NCBI GenBank assembly: GCA_023260355.1
Contig: JALQVJ010000089.1
Coordinates: 1 to 6,845, forward strand
DNA length: 6,845 nt
Direction: 5' to 3'
Source of the DNA: Burkholderiaceae bacterium
GTDB lineage: Bacteria > Pseudomonadota > Gammaproteobacteria > Burkholderiales > Burkholderiaceae_C
Below are positions 5,431 to 6,845 of this stretch, piece by piece (within the stretch, counting starts at the first letter, position 1; each line of letters starts with the position of its first letter). The notes beneath the pieces are model-generated. The model searched no databases, was not told where the DNA came from, and saw nothing but the letters and a program-made list of their open reading frames with translations. Made by a program: the position numbers and the translations under genes.

Positions 5431-6075
5431 TCACTGGCTCAGCAATACGTGCAGACAGGCGTCGAGCTCTTGGCTGGGCTGGCGGCGCCAGCCACTGCGG
5501 CAATATCGCAGCAAGCGCCCTTGCAAGAAAGCCATGAGCGTGGCCGCCCGAATCTGCGCACTCACTGTGGGTGATGGATCACCCGCTTGAGCTGCAACAT
5601 CTCGCCACTCTTGCTTGAGCGAAGACTCCAATTTGTCCATCAAGAGCTCGACGCGCTCCTGCAGACGCGCGTTTTCGTAAAGCAACGCATCCCCCACCAT
5701 CACACGAGCCATGCCCGGGTTGGCTTGCGCAAACTGGAGCACTAGCCCGACGACGCGGCGGCAGCGCTGCAAGGGGTCAGACTCCCGCTCCTGCACTTGG
5801 TGCACCAGTCCCAAGACGCTGTCCTCGATGAAGCCGATCAGCCCCTCGAACATCTGGGCCTTGGACGCAAAGTGCCGGTATAGAGCCGCCTCGCTGACCG
5901 CCAGCTTTTTCGCCAGAGCGGCAGTTGTGACGCGGTCTCCAGAGGGATCCTCCAACATCCCAGCAAGTGCCTGCAGAATTTCCAAACGGCGCTGACCAGG
6001 TGCAGGTCTTGCCCGTTTGGGAGCTGATGCTTGGTGCTCGGCAGAGACTTCAGGTTCATCGTGTGTATCGGACAT
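5431..6075 (-). CDS. slmA: Nucleoid occlusion factor SlmA (TetR fold)
   Basis: This 214-residue protein closely follows the SlmA pattern I recall from E. coli (198 residues): RRLEILQALAGMLE at 29-42, helix-turn-helix RVTTAALAKKLAVSEAALYR at 48-67 with YRHF, MFEGLIGFIEDS at 75-86, FAQANPGMARVMVGDALL at 115-132, ENARLQERVELL, and a C-terminal AFLQGRLLRYCRS. SlmA binds DNA sites spread over the chromosome and blocks FtsZ ring assembly over the nucleoid. Compared with the E. coli form there is an extra N-terminal tail of about 18 residues, acidic at first and then Lys/Arg/Pro-rich. The start at 6075 has AAGGA (6081-6085) 5 bases upstream. It follows argB by 19 bases, so it is probably cotranscribed with it. 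I see no classic SlmA-binding site in the window. A generic TetR regulator is the alternative, but the family-specific motifs favour SlmA. Confidence 0.9.
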   Translation of the reverse strand: MSDTHDEPEVSAEHQASAPKRARPAPGQRRLEILQALAGMLEDPSGDRVTTAALAKKLAVSEAALYRHFASKAQMFEGLIGFIEDSVLGLVHQVQERESDPLQRCRRVVGLVLQFAQANPGMARVMVGDALLYENARLQERVELLMDKLESSLKQEWRDVAAQAGDPSPTVSAQIRAATLMAFLQGRLLRYCRSGWRRQPSQELDACLHVLLSQ

Positions 6076-6094
6076 GGATTTCCTTGGGTGGTTT

Positions 6095-6845
6095 TCAAGC
6101 GCGGATCATGGTGCCCACCGATTGGTCGGTGAGGATTTCAAGCAACAAGGCGTGTGGCACTCGACCGTCCATGATATGAACCGCGCCCACTCTGTCCTTG
6201 GCAGCCGCCAAGGCGCCTTGAATTTTGGGCAACATCCCGCCAGAGATTGTCCCGTCCGCGATGTAGGCGGCGATGCTCTCTTCATTCAACTCGGTGAGCA
6301 ACTGACCGGCCTGATCAAGCACGCCGCTGATGTTGGTCAGCAGCAAGAGCTTTTCTGCGGCTAGGGCCTGGGCAATGTCGGACGCTGCGACATCGGCATT
6401 GATGTTGAAGCTTTCGGCGTTGTCACCCAAACCAATCGGACTGATCACAGGAATGATGTCGGCCGCTTGCAATGCATGGATCACTGACGTATCCACAGCC
6501 TGGATGTCACCAACCCAGCCCACGTCATGGAATTGAGTGGGATCTTTCTGATCTTGCAAACGCAGCGGCTTGGCTTTGATCAGACCGCCGTCTCTGCCGG
6601 TCAAACCGACCGCCTGGCCGCCAGCGACTTGGATCAGGCCCACGATGGTTTGCTGTACTTCGCCAGCTAACACCCACTGCACCACCTGCATGGTTTCCGC
6701 ATCTGTGACGCGCATGCCTTGGATGAACTCACCCTTTTTGCCCAGCTTTTGGAGCAATTGCTCGATTTGGGGGCCGCCACCGTGAACCACCACAGGGCGG
6801 ATACCGAGCCGCTGCAACTGCACAATGTCTTCAGCAAAAGCACGC
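6095..6845 (-). CDS. argB: Acetylglutamate kinase, 5' end cut by window
   Basis: The enzyme phosphorylates N-acetylglutamate with ATP, the second step of arginine synthesis, in the cytoplasm. The visible 249 residues start inside the gene ([14 protein letters not shown]); about 45-50 N-terminal residues with the first glycine loop should lie beyond the right edge. Amino acid kinase motifs are clear: [64 protein letters not shown], and a C-terminal [20 protein letters not shown] typical of ArgB. The GTG at 6821-6823 is an internal valine codon, not the start, because the family sequence continues upstream of it. The stop TGA (6095-6097) lies 19 bases before slmA. Nothing in the visible part is odd. 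Confidence 0.95.
   Translation of the reverse strand, partial: RAFAEDIVQLQRLGIRPVVVHGGGPQIEQLLQKLGKKGEFIQGMRVTDAETMQVVQWVLAGEVQQTIVGLIQVAGGQAVGLTGRDGGLIKAKPLRLQDQKDPTQFHDVGWVGDIQAVDTSVIHALQAADIIPVISPIGLGDNAESFNINADVAASDIAQALAAEKLLLLTNISGVLDQAGQLLTELNEESIAAYIADGTISGGMLPKIQGALAAAKDRVGAVHIMDGRVPHALLLEILTDQSVGTMIRA

Noticed and set aside
5562..5574. TCAC-N5-GTGA inverted repeat considered as an SlmA-binding site
   Set aside because: The known site has the form GTGA-N4-TCAC, the opposite arm order and different spacing; this one lies within slmA coding sequence and is probably chance.
6821..6823. GTG as the argB start
   Set aside because: The frame continues upstream with FAEDI, which matches ArgB, so the GTG is an internal valine codon and the gene runs out of the window.
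1..6845. CRISPR arrays, insertion sequences, phage genes, tRNA or rRNA genes
   Set aside because: No spaced direct repeats, transposase or integrase motifs, terminal repeats or RNA-gene signatures were seen; the region is ordinary operon-packed chromosome.

Overview
The window looks like chromosome from a betaproteobacterium of the Burkholderiales, most likely Comamonadaceae-like. The evidence is moderately high GC content, an argB-slmA pair, and an acyl-CoA degradation cluster of a type common in that group. This placement is inferred from gene content and protein style, not from a search. Every supported gene lies on the minus strand, so the window reads from right to left. It is densely coding; the only gap over 100 bases is the 214 bases at 5217-5430. 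I see no tRNA, rRNA, transposase, integrase, CRISPR array or prophage gene.

Right end (5431-6845): the 3' part of argB (acetylglutamate kinase, arginine synthesis) is followed after 19 bases by slmA, a TetR-fold nucleoid occlusion factor. These are housekeeping genes and probably share a transcript.

Gap (5217-5430): a perfect 7-bp stem-loop lies just after slmA. Next come three copies of one 8-base arm that can form two mutually exclusive hairpins. Just before the next gene is a palindrome typical of a TetR operator. The gap separates the housekeeping pair from the catabolic operon.

Left part (1-5216): six genes follow in tight order: a TetR/AcrR regulator, a long FadE5/DmdC-type acyl-CoA dehydrogenase, a secreted DUF2147 protein, a TesB-like double-hotdog thioesterase, a TIGR03084-type putative metal-binding protein, and a crotonase-fold protein cut by the window edge. 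Spacings are 34 and 22 bases, a 4-base overlap (ATGA), then 2 and 4 bases, so one transcript with coupled translation is likely. The crotonase protein lacks the hydratase glutamates and instead carries the glutamate pattern of enoyl-CoA isomerases.

The simplest reading is a self-regulated operon for an acyl-CoA substrate. The dehydrogenase oxidises it, the isomerase-like protein moves a double bond, and the thioesterase can release CoA. No 3-hydroxyacyl-CoA dehydrogenase or thiolase is present in the window, though they could lie beyond the left edge. The DUF2147 and TIGR03084 proteins have no established role in this pathway and are the least explained members. Nothing here amounts to a clearly new system; the best leads are the intergenic structure and the unusual operon partners.
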